Shown here: positions 47,925-57,006 of the stretch, piece after piece | How the letters are laid out: the number at the start of each line of letters is the position of its first letter | How positions within the stretch are numbered: the stretch's first letter is position 1 | Assembly: GCA_002382805.1 (NCBI GenBank) | Contig: DGAD01000007.1 | Span: 62,001-126,000 of the forward strand | DNA length: 64,000 bases | Direction of reading: 5' to 3' | Source: Clostridiales bacterium UBA4039 | GTDB taxonomy: Bacteria; Bacillota; Clostridia; Lachnospirales; Vallitaleaceae | Program-made: the position numbers and the translations under genes | The notes under the pieces: generated by a model | The model's database searches: none | What the model was told of the DNA's origin: nothing | What the model saw: the letters and a program-made list of their open reading frames with translations, nothing else

Positions 47925-49027
47925 AATTTGTACATATAGCAGACTTACATGTGGGACAAACGTTTCAAAGTGCCTCTTTTGGAGGCCAATTTGGAACAAT
48001 AAAGCGTCAGGCCATTAAAGAAAATCTACGAAAAGTTATTGAGTTTTGTAATCAGCAGACCGTTGACTTTTTGTTGATGGCCGGAGACTGCATTGAGGCG
48101 GATTATGCTCAAATAAGTGATTGGCTTGACATGCGCTATTTATTTGAACAGCTGGATAAAACGCGCGTTATTATGATAGCAGGTAATCATGATCCGACGA
48201 CGCTGACACAAAAAGCTGTGCAATCGATTCAGTGGCCGGATAATGTGAAAATAGTAGAAAAAGCTTATGAACAGCTTCGATTCGAACAAGAAGATGTTAC
48301 TTTTTTCTGCACCTCATGGCAAGCAAAAAATGGAGCAAGCTTTGATTATGAATACCTTAAAGAGAGGTTGAATGCAACCACAACAACGAACAATATCGGT
48401 ATATTTCATGGAGATATCTACAACGGTGATGGATATATGCCCTTAGATCGAAAATGGCTTTTAAACTCGGAGCTTGATTATATTGCTTTAGGGCATATTC
48501 ATAAAATGGATATTATCGCAAACAAGTTGGCATATCCTGGAAGCTTAGAACCTCTTGACTTTGGAGAAACAGGTAATCATGGCTTTATCTATGGAACATT
48601 GGAGGCGACAGGGCTTAACTTGCAAGCGGTAACACAAATGATTCATCCAATGAAAATTCATGAATTAGATATATCAGGATTTACGTCCATGATGGAAATA
48701 TTAGATGCAATCAAAAAAGCGGTAGAAGGATATCAGCGAGAGGATATGCTGCGCTTGGTGCTCATCGGAGAAATGGATGAACCATTTTCTCTCTTAAAGG
48801 CAACGGTAAATGATGATTGGAACCTATGGATAGGTTCTTTAATCAGCTATTTGGAAGTTGTAGACAAAACAATAGGGACATTGGATTTAGAACAGATTTA
48901 TTCAGAGCATAAAGAGGATATTATCGGATATTACATAGAAGCATTGCGACAAGAAGGAGAAAAAGATGTGGCATATCAACAAGCCTTAGAACTCGGCGTA
49001 AAGATGCTACTAGATGAGGTGAAATAG
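47921..49027 (+). CDS. SbcD/YhaO-like DNA repair exonuclease (metallophosphoesterase)
   Basis: 368 residues, starting in the pfk stop (ATGA overlap). The metallophosphoesterase motifs are in order: ADLHVG, AGDCIE, GNHDP, FHGDIYNGDG and LGHIH. Length and the YhaO-like order fit a Mre11-type nuclease, which works with a Rad50-type ATPase; that partner follows 8 bases downstream. It should process DNA ends in the cytoplasm. Its co-transcription with pfk looks accidental. Confidence 0.9.
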   Translation: MKFVHIADLHVGQTFQSASFGGQFGTIKRQAIKENLRKVIEFCNQQTVDFLLMAGDCIEADYAQISDWLDMRYLFEQLDKTRVIMIAGNHDPTTLTQKAVQSIQWPDNVKIVEKAYEQLRFEQEDVTFFCTSWQAKNGASFDYEYLKERLNATTTTNNIGIFHGDIYNGDGYMPLDRKWLLNSELDYIALGHIHKMDIIANKLAYPGSLEPLDFGETGNHGFIYGTLEATGLNLQAVTQMIHPMKIHELDISGFTSMMEILDAIKKAVEGYQREDMLRLVLIGEMDEPFSLLKATVNDDWNLWIGSLISYLEVVDKTIGTLDLEQIYSEHKEDIIGYYIEALRQEGEKDVAYQQALELGVKMLLDEVK

Positions 49028-49035
49028 GAGACATC

Positions 49036-51234
49036 ATGATCATAAAAGAACTTGAACTATTACATTTTGGAAAGTTTCACGACAAAAAAATAGTATTGAA
49101 TGACCAGGTCAATCTTATATATGGATTAAATGAATCAGGTAAGACCACTCTATGGCACTTTATTGTAGGTATGTTTTTTGGTTTTTTTAAACCATATATT
49201 AAAACCCGGCGATACCTAGAGGTCCATGGAAAGTACCAACCATGGGAAAGCTTTCAATATTGTGGAAGTATGACCATTTATGATGAAGGTCTAAAACGTA
49301 CATTGCGAATCTATAGAAACTTTCGTCAAGGGGAAGAAGCGGTTACGGTTCATGATGTAGATACGGGTGAAGATATTACAGGTTTATATGAGATGCATCC
49401 TGTTTTTCGTTTACCAGACATTGCAAAAATGCATCTAAAGCTTTCGTATTTTGGTTATACGAATATGGGCGCCATATCTCAATTAGGTCATGCAACAGAT
49501 GAAAATTTGCTGATTGAGCTTAAACAAGCCGTTGTTAATGCATTATCCAGTAAAACCTTAAATGTGTCGATGCACAAATTACAACAAAAGCTTGATAATG
49601 AAATAGGACGCATCGGCTCAAAAAACAAAAAAACATCGGTATATGCAAAATCCATCGAAAAACTTGAAAGCCTTCAAATAGAACGCCAACATGTCCTTAA
49701 TAATGAGCAGAAACTTTTTGAAGATATCCAATATCAAAAGACGCTTGAACATGACTTAGCAACAGTTCAGGAACAATTATACTATGTTCAAGTCTATGAA
49801 CAATACATAGAAAAAAAACAATTAAGTGAACGTTTAGACCATATTAAAGCCCTTAATCAGGAACAATACAATATCCAAGAAAAGATTACAACCATTAAGC
49901 GTAATACACCTTATAGTCTTGAAGAAATTTATGATGCCAAGGAAAAGTATGCAGAAAAGTTTCGACTGGAAAGTACTTTGTCAACCGTGGAACAAAAATA
50001 TCAAGAATATCACAAAATACAAGACGATCTATTAGACCAATTAAAAAGTTGTGAAGAGCAAGAAAAAACGTTTAAGCCACAACCCCAAAAATGGAAGAAC
50101 TATGGCTTTTGGGGACTGCTTTTTTTCATGGGGCTTATAGGTATATTTAGTCTCGTCCAACATCTATGGGGACTATCTGTCCTTATGGGAGTGGCTATGG
50201 GCGCACAAAGTATCTTGGGCGTATTCAGACAGAGATATATAGTCAAGCAAAGAGCAGATAAAGCCATGTTAGCTCAGCAAAAGCAACAATATTATGAACA
50301 ATTGGAAAAAGTAAAAGAACAGGGGGATACTATTCAAGGGAGTGTTCGACAAGTACATCAACAATTAGCAAAGATCAATGAAGAATTAATGCCGATCATG
50401 AACTTGTTGGCATTGCAAAACATACATGACTTTGAAGAACGTATAGCTGAATATCAAAAAATCAAGGGCTATGAATTAGAACGTATTCGATTGGAAGAAC
50501 AGGAAAAAAATCTTCTGGGAGCCAATGATTATGCAAGCCTTGAAAAACAAGTACAAGCCTATGATTTCGCAAAAAATGAACGTATAATGCAAAAATGGAA
50601 TCAGGAACAGTTAAATGCATGGAAAGATTCCAAAGAAATGCTTCAGGACAAGCAGCAGCAAATCAGATATGAGCAAATCAAGATATCGACCCGGTTACAG
50701 GAAAGTCGAAAAGCATATAAAACACTTACATCTATAGATGAAGAAATAGAGGAAACACAAAAAAGAAAACAAGGTTATGAACATGAATTGAAAGTCTATA
50801 AGATTATAGATACAACGTTGGAAAAAATAACCAAGGAGCTTAAATATGAGTTTGCCCCTTCGATGAACCAAACACTTTCACACTTACTCACTAAAATAAC
50901 CTCTAGAAAATATACAGAGGTAAAGATTACATCGGATATGGAGATTATGTTTAAGGACCCTATCTCAAAACGAATGCAAGGGGTTTCAACATTAAGCCGA
51001 GGAACGATGGATTTGTTTTATATTGCCTTTAGATATGCTATTGCAAAATGGAGTCAGCATGAGCAGCAGATTCCTTTTGTGTTGGATGAAGTTTTTGCGT
51101 ATTTTGATGATGCTAGACTGAACGATGCAATGGATGCATTAACCGAGTTTAATGCCCAGGTAATTTTATTTACCTGCCAAGAGCGTGAAAAAATATTGGC
51201 TGAAAAAAAATCAATGCACATTATACATTTATAA
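49036..51234 (+). CDS. SbcC/YhaN-like AAA ATPase with coiled coil and TM segment
   Basis: 732 residues with AGGAG upstream. N-terminal Walker A YGLNESGKTTL (~29-39), long Gln/Glu/Lys-rich coiled coils (~190-345 and ~415-600), a hydrophobic double helix between them (~353-396), and at the C-terminus the signature VSTLSRGTMDLFY and Walker B FVLDEVFAYFDD. This is the YhaN form of Rad50/SbcC, in which a membrane hairpin interrupts the coiled coil. It should form a complex with the upstream nuclease at the membrane. Shorter than classic SbcC (over 1,000 residues), as usual for YhaN relatives. Confidence 0.88.
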   Translation: MIIKELELLHFGKFHDKKIVLNDQVNLIYGLNESGKTTLWHFIVGMFFGFFKPYIKTRRYLEVHGKYQPWESFQYCGSMTIYDEGLKRTLRIYRNFRQGEEAVTVHDVDTGEDITGLYEMHPVFRLPDIAKMHLKLSYFGYTNMGAISQLGHATDENLLIELKQAVVNALSSKTLNVSMHKLQQKLDNEIGRIGSKNKKTSVYAKSIEKLESLQIERQHVLNNEQKLFEDIQYQKTLEHDLATVQEQLYYVQVYEQYIEKKQLSERLDHIKALNQEQYNIQEKITTIKRNTPYSLEEIYDAKEKYAEKFRLESTLSTVEQKYQEYHKIQDDLLDQLKSCEEQEKTFKPQPQKWKNYGFWGLLFFMGLIGIFSLVQHLWGLSVLMGVAMGAQSILGVFRQRYIVKQRADKAMLAQQKQQYYEQLEKVKEQGDTIQGSVRQVHQQLAKINEELMPIMNLLALQNIHDFEERIAEYQKIKGYELERIRLEEQEKNLLGANDYASLEKQVQAYDFAKNERIMQKWNQEQLNAWKDSKEMLQDKQQQIRYEQIKISTRLQESRKAYKTLTSIDEEIEETQKRKQGYEHELKVYKIIDTTLEKITKELKYEFAPSMNQTLSHLLTKITSRKYTEVKITSDMEIMFKDPISKRMQGVSTLSRGTMDLFYIAFRYAIAKWSQHEQQIPFVLDEVFAYFDDARLNDAMDALTEFNAQVILFTCQEREKILAEKKSMHIIHL

Positions 51235-51254
51235 TAAAAACTTCTATTTTTTCC

Positions 51255-51283
51255 TTGCATTCTCTGAATAAATATTGTATAAT
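51255..51283 (+). promoter_or_regulatory. Promoter of tRNA-Arg
   Basis: TTGCAT (51255-51260), 17 bases, perfect TATAAT (51278-51283). Transcription would start ~10 bases before the mature tRNA. Confidence 0.75.
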
Positions 51284-51301
51284 GCATAAGCACCAACAAG
51301 T

Positions 51302-51375
51302 GCAGGCATGGCTCAACTGGATAGAGCATCTGACTTCGGATCAGAGGGTTGTGGGTTCAAGTCCTACTGCCTGCG
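51302..51375 (+). tRNA. tRNA-Arg (anticodon TCG)
   Basis: A full cloverleaf: acceptor GCAGGCA/TGCCTGC, D-stem GCTC/GAGC, anticodon stem TCTGA/TCAGA with loop CTTCGGA giving anticodon TCG (arginine, CGA codons), T-arm GTGGG-TTCAAGT-CCTAC, discriminator G. CCA is not encoded. It stands alone with its own promoter and terminator. Confidence 0.93.
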
Positions 51376-51380
51376 TAGAT

Positions 51381-51425
51381 AAAAAGACCAATTTTAACAA
51401 AGAATTTGTTAAAATTGGTCTTTTT
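51381..51425 (+). terminator. Terminator after tRNA-Arg
   Basis: A 21-bp perfect stem (51381-51401 with 51405-51425) around a GAA loop, with As on the left arm and Ts on the right. Confidence 0.9.
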
Positions 51426-51428
51426 CGT

Positions 51429-51458
51429 TTTGACGTTATGGCTAGAGGATGGTAAAAT
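51429..51458 (+). promoter_or_regulatory. Promoter of the chemotaxis receptor gene
   Basis: TTGACG (51429-51434), 18 bases, TAAAAT (51453-51458), 34 bases before the start codon and ahead of AGGAGG. Confidence 0.6.
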
Positions 51459-51492
51459 GATATAAAAGTGTAAAAAATAGGAGGAATTTTTT

Positions 51493-52952
51493 ATGAATAA
51501 TATTGTAAGGGCCGATGTTCAAAAAAAGAATAATTTTATGTTGCTTGCGACGAGTATCTCTATGGTTATAGGGATGAGTTATTCGCTATTTGGACCGGGA
51601 ACAGATAGGATTGCCTATTATTATGGAGTGGAGTTATTATTCGTTATCGCAGCATATTTTATTACAACAAAAATCCTTCAGAAGGCACATGTATTTGGAT
51701 ATGCAAGTGTTATCATTCTTGGAGGCGCAGGCATTGGTATTGGGTTAGTTCATGGTGGGACACTGATGGCATTGCTTATATGCTTTTTTATCCTTGTGTT
51801 TGGCGTTGTACAACTCAATGTACGCCTATTTGGTCTTGGAACAGTGATTAGCCTTGTATCCTTGGTTATTAACACAATAAATCCTCAACACGATGCGACT
51901 TATCTTACCGAAAATATAGGTGGGATTATATTGACTTTTTTGTTAACAGCATTTCTCTTAGGCCTTGTCGTATTCCTATGTAATAAACAATTTGTACACT
52001 TGCAGCAAATGTTTTCACAACTAGAAGATCAAAGCCGGGAAAAAGAAGACGTATCATCAAGAGCTCAAGATGCCATTAGTAATATTTTGGAAAATATTGA
52101 AAAAGTAAATCAACGTCTCATTGAAAGTGTAAATGAGCAGACAAATGTGTTAGGAACTATGAAAGAAGTCTCAAATGCCAGCCAAGATGAACAAGAACAG
52201 ATTCATCAAATTGCTCAAAATGCTTCGGAAAACAATGTGAAGATTACAGAATTAACAGAGCTTTAGCAGATAGTACGAATAATGTCTATAATCTTTCAAC
52301 ATCGGGTGTTAATGATATGAAAACACTTGAAAAGCATATGGGAGAACTCAATGAAGTGATAAAAGAGTTAGCGGGTAATTTTGTAACACTATCAGATAAG
52401 ATTGAAGAAACAACTAGCTTTACAGCAAATATTCAAGAAATCACAGAACAGACCAACTTGCTTGCACTGAATGCGTCAATTGAAGCAGCACGTGCAGGAG
52501 AAGCAGGCAAAGGTTTTGCGGTGGTAGCGGATGAAATACGAAAACTTGCTGAAACGACAAAGACTGCGACCGTCAAGATTACAGATAACTTGACAAGTGT
52601 AACTGCAACCAACAACCTTGCAAAAGAGAGTATGGAAGATAGTAGTAAAAAGCTTCAGGATAGTTTGAACTATACACATTTAGTTAATGAAAACTTTAAT
52701 GAGTTAAAGACAATTGTCAATGAAATAAAACTTGCTTTTGATACACTTGAAAATATATCGCATTCTATCAAAGACAATACGGATGATGTGGACCAAGCGG
52801 CCACACGTTTAGTTTCAATGATTGAAAATACAACAGCAAGTATGGAAGAAATCAGCGCAAGCAATACCATTATTACTGAAAATAACAAAGAAATATCCGA
52901 TGTTATGAAAGAAACATCGGATAAGGCAAAACACTTATTGGTATCGCATTAA
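51493..52952 (+). pseudogene. Methyl-accepting chemotaxis receptor, frameshifted
   Basis: The first frame (51493-52266, 257 codons) has five to six hydrophobic helices and a coiled coil (NILENIEKVNQRL...), ending at TAG just after KITELTE. Shifting frame by one base near 52258-52260 continues as [13 protein letters not shown] and on through the receptor signalling hairpin, [23 protein letters not shown], to 52952. The joined protein would be ~486 residues with no outer sensing domain, a type that senses in the membrane or cytoplasm. There is no slippery heptamer or homopolymer tract at the junction, so a single-base loss or a sequencing error is more likely than programmed frameshifting. It converges on the dnaI-like gene with an 18-base overlap. 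Confidence 0.8.
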
Positions 52953-53924
52953 GCGAATATCAGATCCAAATAATTTGAGCTGGGTATAATAGCCAAATAT
53001 TCGAGAAACAATACGCTCTGAATATTTATTAACCCACTCATTTGGATTTAGGTTTGTTGAGATAACAGTTGCTCGGCGGTTCATTAATCTTGAATTTAAG
53101 CAATTGAACAATTCTGCACTGGTTAGCGCATTGTTAAATTCAGTGCCAAGGTCATCAATGATGAGAAGATCACATTGAAAAATGGTTTCGATATCATCAT
53201 TGGTGACAATTTCTTCTTCTTTATGAAAACGATAGTTTTCAAATAATCTAAATAATTGGAATGAGGAGAGATAAATAACTGTTTTTCCTTGATCTAGTAA
53301 CTCTTTGGCAATGCTATTGCACAAAAACGTTTTCCCCAATCCTGAGCGTCCATATAATATAAGATTGTTAAATGTTGTATTAAAATCTTCAACAAAATTT
53401 AAGCATGCTTGATGCACTGAACGCATATTTTCAAAAGAAGACATTCCAGTTTTTGGATCTTTTTCTTTTGAATAATAATCAAATGAAAATGTAGAAAAAT
53501 TTTCTTTTTCTAAAATCTGCTTTAAGTTGGATTGCTCATAGGCATAATCTATAATAGCCTGTTTAAGACAATGACATTTTTGGTTTTGAATATAACCGCT
53601 ATCTTTACAATCACTACACGTATAAATCGGTTCTAAATAATCAGCGGGATATCCGTTGCTTTTTAGTAATGTAGCTTTTTGCTGTTTAAGCTTATCCAAA
53701 TTTAGTGTTAATTCTTGAGCATAAGTTGCTTTATGTTCAGGATTGGCTATTGTTTTTTGAATGGCGGTTAATCCCAGGGATGAAATCTTTTTATGGATCG
53801 TCTCAAGCTGAGGGATGTTTGAAAAGACTTCTTCCATGCGCTTATTTTGTAATTGGCTATTGGTGGCCTTGCGTTGGTCATAAGCACGCATAATTTTATT
53901 ATAATCACTTTTGGTCATACTCAT
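52935..53924 (-). CDS. dnaI: DnaI/DnaC-like helicase loader ATPase
   Basis: 329 residues with AGAGG upstream. A helical N-terminus (~1-95), a cysteine cluster [17 protein letters not shown] (~103-120) typical of clostridial DnaI, and an AAA+ core: Walker [12 protein letters not shown], Walker [21 protein letters not shown] and the arginine-rich SERIVSRI. It should load the DnaB/DnaC replicative helicase. It overlaps the dnaD-like gene by 4 bases (ATGA), so both are co-translated. I use dnaI by family resemblance; some annotations call it dnaC. Confidence 0.88.
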   Translation of the reverse strand: MSMTKSDYNKIMRAYDQRKATNSQLQNKRMEEVFSNIPQLETIHKKISSLGLTAIQKTIANPEHKATYAQELTLNLDKLKQQKATLLKSNGYPADYLEPIYTCSDCKDSGYIQNQKCHCLKQAIIDYAYEQSNLKQILEKENFSTFSFDYYSKEKDPKTGMSSFENMRSVHQACLNFVEDFNTTFNNLILYGRSGLGKTFLCNSIAKELLDQGKTVIYLSSFQLFRLFENYRFHKEEEIVTNDDIETIFQCDLLIIDDLGTEFNNALTSAELFNCLNSRLMNRRATVISTNLNPNEWVNKYSERIVSRIFGYYTQLKLFGSDIRLMRYQ

Positions 53925-55108
53925 GAAGAAAACCTCTTTCCATTAAACTCTTGCATGCGCAGTTCCATTGCTTTTTTCTCCAATGCCTCATAATCATATT
54001 GGCGTTGATCGTAATCATTAAACGCATTAGGACGTTTTGCAGAAGATTTAGTATGAGATGAAGGGTTTGCTTTTGGTGACGCATAGGTCTTTTTGTTGTC
54101 TTCATCAATGTTCTTTAGATCGGCAAGGGTTTTGACACCTTGATTAGACCAACTTGCTAAAATACTGTCCGTATAGCGCATTTCTGCTTTATTGATTTGA
54201 TTAATGGTTCGCATACACGCTTCTTCAATAACGCTGATATCCATCTGATAAGAATTTAGCCAACGGTCCATAAGCTTAATTTGTTGCGGTGTAGGTGAAC
54301 GGTCAGTAATTCCATACGCCTTTAAAATAGTAAAATACGAGCGTTTATAGGTTTCTGTTCGAACCTTTGCTTTTTCAATAGTATTGATGGCGTTGTCTGC
54401 CCAATCAATAGCCACTTTTTCAATGTAGCGCATATTTCGATGGTCATTATCGACACAATATTCAATCATAAGCTCAATCACGTCAATTGGAAGCCCTAAC
54501 CAATCATGAAAGCCTATAACCGTTTTAACTTCCTCGCTGGATAAGGTTTTACCCAAGTATTTTTGAATGATATAGAATAATTGGGTGAATTCATCTTGTG
54601 AAGCAAAGTTGGCAATCTCTTGATTCGTATAGTCCGGTTTAGTATGGATAACACGTAAGTGATTCGATGGACGTGTTTGAGGTTGCGGTTTAACTTCATC
54701 GTGTTGTATAGACATATTATAATCGGGCATGGGGGATTCACGATGGAGTGCATTGGGTGTTCTGCGGTCAGGATCATTTTGTGGATCATTTGGCTCTGTA
54801 GGCTCAAGATGATTAAAATGTATTTCTGTCAATTGATGATTTTCAAAGGTTAACGTTATGATACGTTCACTTTGAAAATAATTCAGGGCACGAAGGACAT
54901 CAGATTCTGTCATCAAAAGAATGTCAGCAATCTGTGTTAAATTTAAATTTAAGTTTCCGCAAGTCATATATCGCAATAAAATGAGATATACCTTTATGAA
55001 TTCGCCATTTGCTTTCGCTATACATTGATCTATAAAAAAATTAGGAACAAATGTATAAGGCACGAAGTTGTGTGGTTTTAATTTTACATAATTTGTATTC
55101 ACGATCAT
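53921..55108 (-). CDS. dnaD: DnaD-domain replication initiation protein
   Basis: 395 residues. The N-terminal ~110 residues form a winged-helix region (YTFVPNFFIDQCIAKANGEFIKVYLI, LNLTQIADILLMTESDVLRALNYF). A variable linker follows. The DnaB_2/DnaD domain is at ~185-260 (QLFYIIQKYLGKTLSSEEVKTVIGFHDWLGLPIDVIELMIEYC), a second helical part at ~270-340, and a basic tail at the end. DnaD remodels DNA and recruits the helicase loader. The ATG at 55108 is only 2 bases from AGTAGG; a GTG two codons later is better spaced. A TATAAT-type promoter and DnaA boxes are upstream. Confidence 0.88.
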   Translation of the reverse strand: MIVNTNYVKLKPHNFVPYTFVPNFFIDQCIAKANGEFIKVYLILLRYMTCGNLNLNLTQIADILLMTESDVLRALNYFQSERIITLTFENHQLTEIHFNHLEPTEPNDPQNDPDRRTPNALHRESPMPDYNMSIQHDEVKPQPQTRPSNHLRVIHTKPDYTNQEIANFASQDEFTQLFYIIQKYLGKTLSSEEVKTVIGFHDWLGLPIDVIELMIEYCVDNDHRNMRYIEKVAIDWADNAINTIEKAKVRTETYKRSYFTILKAYGITDRSPTPQQIKLMDRWLNSYQMDISVIEEACMRTINQINKAEMRYTDSILASWSNQGVKTLADLKNIDEDNKKTYASPKANPSSHTKSSAKRPNAFNDYDQRQYDYEALEKKAMELRMQEFNGKRFSS

Positions 55109-55181
55109 TACCTACTTTATATTTATTTCTCTGCAATTTAAGAAGGCGATAACAATCGCCCCAGCCTTTTAAGATAAATTC

Positions 55182-55210
55182 ATTATAGCATATATATGCC
55201 GCCTTTTTAA
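55182..55210 (-). promoter_or_regulatory. Promoter of the dnaD-dnaI operon
   Basis: On the minus strand, TTAAAA (55210-55205), 17 bases, TATAAT (55187-55182). The leader has a small hairpin GGCGAT-AACA-ATCGCC (55145-55160). Confidence 0.55.
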
Positions 55211-55302
55211 TAGGTGAATATGGCGCGAAAATGTTACAAAGAAGGAACAAGGGTGTCATATGTTATCTAAATGCATGAAAAACGCAAATAAGTGTATAAC
55301 AT

Positions 55303-55320
55303 TGTGGATAATGTGGATAA
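55303..55320. promoter_or_regulatory. Tandem perfect DnaA boxes upstream of dnaD
   Basis: Two consecutive TGTGGATAA sites (55303-55311 and 55312-55320), in the same direction with no gap. A near match AGTGTATAA lies at 55291 and degenerate copies at 55466-55474 (TGTGGATAG) and 55475-55483. The stretch 55321-55400 is A/T-rich. They lie ~95 bases above the -35 of the helicase-loader operon, suggesting DnaA control of it. Confidence 0.55.
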
Positions 55321-55391
55321 GCAAGAGAAAAATTCTCCTTGACAATTTTAATTTTTTTTTATTGCGCTAGAAATAGCACTAGAAAATTTGA

Positions 55392-55434
55392 AAAAAAAGA
55401 AAAACAGAGAAAAGTTGAATGACCTTTTCTCTGT
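55392..55434 (-). terminator. Terminator of murC
   Basis: Perfect 11-bp arms ACAGAGAAAAG (55404-55414) and CTTTTCTCTGT (55424-55434) around nine bases. On the minus strand a long T-run follows (the As at 55392-55403), so it ends the murC transcript. Confidence 0.8.
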
Positions 55435-55483
55435 ACAAACTCTTTGTCAAGTTTTTAATAAAAATTGTGGATAGTGTGGAAAT

Positions 55484-56863
55484 CTATTTATTAAGAAGCA
55501 TAGGTCCTATTATATTCACGTTTCCGGCCCCCATAGTTATTAACATATCGTTGGGCACACAATTTTTTTGGATAAAAGTGCAAATTTCATCAAAATCGTC
55601 AATATACACAATATCTACATCAAAATTTGATAAAGATTCAACAATCATAGAAGCGTGGATATCTCCTGGGTCTTTTTCCCTAGCGGCATAGATATCCGTG
55701 ATGATTACTCCATCAGCAAGCTTTAGAGCTTCAACAAAGTCGCTGTAGAGAGACTTTGTCCGAGAGTAAGTATGGGGTTGAAAAACAATATATAAGCGAT
55801 TAATGTCAATATGCCTAGCTGCTTCAATGGTTTTTCGTATTTCTGTAGGATGATGGGCGTAGTCATCAATAATAGTGATTCCATTATAGGTGCCAATATA
55901 CTCAAAGCGTCGATTGGCTCCGGAAAAATCCAATAGACCTTGTTTGATTTGTTCAAGTCCAATATTTAAACACCTTCCGGTAGCAATAGCGGCAAGGGCG
56001 TTTTCAATATTATGTGAACCGGTAACATGTAGGTGAATGGAATCGACAAACTTACCCTGTTCATATAAATCAAATGTTGGATGCCCCAATTTATTATAGG
56101 AGACATTATCATAAGAATATGTAGAACTGGATAAGGAACCAACAGATATAACCTTGCATGTCAGATTCGCTGTCAATTGTTGAATATCGTCAATTGCGTC
56201 ATTAATAATTAGATAACCGTCGGAATCAATGTTTTGCATAAATTGATAAAAAGAATCTCGAATGGCATGGATATCTTTGAAAAAATCCAAATGATCTTCT
56301 TCAATATTTAATACAAGCCCGATGGTCGGAAAAAATTTGTGAAAGCTATTATTATATTCACATGCTTCAGTAACAAAATAATCGGAATGTCCAATTTTAA
56401 AATTACCATGAATACCTTTGAGGATAGCACCAACAGAAATCGTTGGATCAAGATGTCCGGCCATAAGGATATGGGCAAGCATGGATGTTGTTGTTGTCTT
56501 TCCATGGGTTCCGGCAACAGCAATAGACTGGGCATAATCAGCCATAATATAGCCAAGTAATGTAGCACGTTCCATGATGTCAATGTTTAAAGCTTTGGCT
56601 TTTATCAGCTCAGGGTTATCAGCCTTAACAGCAGCTGTATATACGACTAAATCAATACCTTGATGGATGTGGTCGCTATCGTGGCCGATATATATGCTGG
56701 CACCAAGAGATTTAAGGTGGTTTGTAATGTCAGAGGCGCTTTGGTCAGAACCGCTGATAGTCAATCCACGATTAAATAATACTTCGGCAAGACCACTCAT
56801 ACTTATACCACCGATACCGATAAAAAACACATGTCGATATGATGCAAGATTATTTTTTTTCAT
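55484..56863 (-). CDS. murC: UDP-N-acetylmuramate--L-alanine ligase
   Basis: 459 residues starting at ATG 56863, six bases after TTGGAG; an in-frame ATG four codons earlier overlaps that site. It joins L-alanine to UDP-MurNAc in peptidoglycan synthesis. Seen are the N-terminal nucleotide loop FFIGIGGISMSGLAEVL, the ATP loop GTHGKTTTTSM, NIEEDHLDFF, the glycine-rich NRRFEYIG and DDYAHHPTEI, and PHTYSRTK. Length is normal. It is the only cell-wall ligase of the series in this window; murC apart from the mur cluster is common in Clostridia. Confidence 0.96.
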   Translation of the reverse strand: MKKNNLASYRHVFFIGIGGISMSGLAEVLFNRGLTISGSDQSASDITNHLKSLGASIYIGHDSDHIHQGIDLVVYTAAVKADNPELIKAKALNIDIMERATLLGYIMADYAQSIAVAGTHGKTTTTSMLAHILMAGHLDPTISVGAILKGIHGNFKIGHSDYFVTEACEYNNSFHKFFPTIGLVLNIEEDHLDFFKDIHAIRDSFYQFMQNIDSDGYLIINDAIDDIQQLTANLTCKVISVGSLSSSTYSYDNVSYNKLGHPTFDLYEQGKFVDSIHLHVTGSHNIENALAAIATGRCLNIGLEQIKQGLLDFSGANRRFEYIGTYNGITIIDDYAHHPTEIRKTIEAARHIDINRLYIVFQPHTYSRTKSLYSDFVEALKLADGVIITDIYAAREKDPGDIHASMIVESLSNFDVDIVYIDDFDEICTFIQKNCVPNDMLITMGAGNVNIIGPMLLNK

Positions 56864-56950
56864 AATTAACTCCAATCAAATGAAATAAGAATATCTCCTA
56901 TTGTAAACGATTCTTAAGCGAAGGGCAACTGCATGAATCAGAAAAAAAGG

Positions 56951-56979
56951 TTATCATATGGGAAAACTTAGTGTATAAT
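56951..56979 (+). promoter_or_regulatory. Promoter of purR
   Basis: TTATCA (56951-56956), 17 bases, TATAAT (56974-56979). It rules out the longer in-frame purR start at 56971. Confidence 0.55.
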
Positions 56980-57006
56980 GAAGAAAACGACCTAAGTGAG
57001 GAAAGA

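Noticed and set aside
51493..52952. Programmed frameshifting in the chemotaxis receptor
   Set aside because: No slippery heptamer, internal Shine-Dalgarno or downstream pseudoknot is visible at the junction.
55290..55490. Chromosomal replication origin
   Set aside because: DnaA boxes and A/T-rich DNA are present but there is no dnaA, dnaN, rpmH or gyrase gene nearby and only two perfect boxes. A regulatory or titration site is a safer reading.
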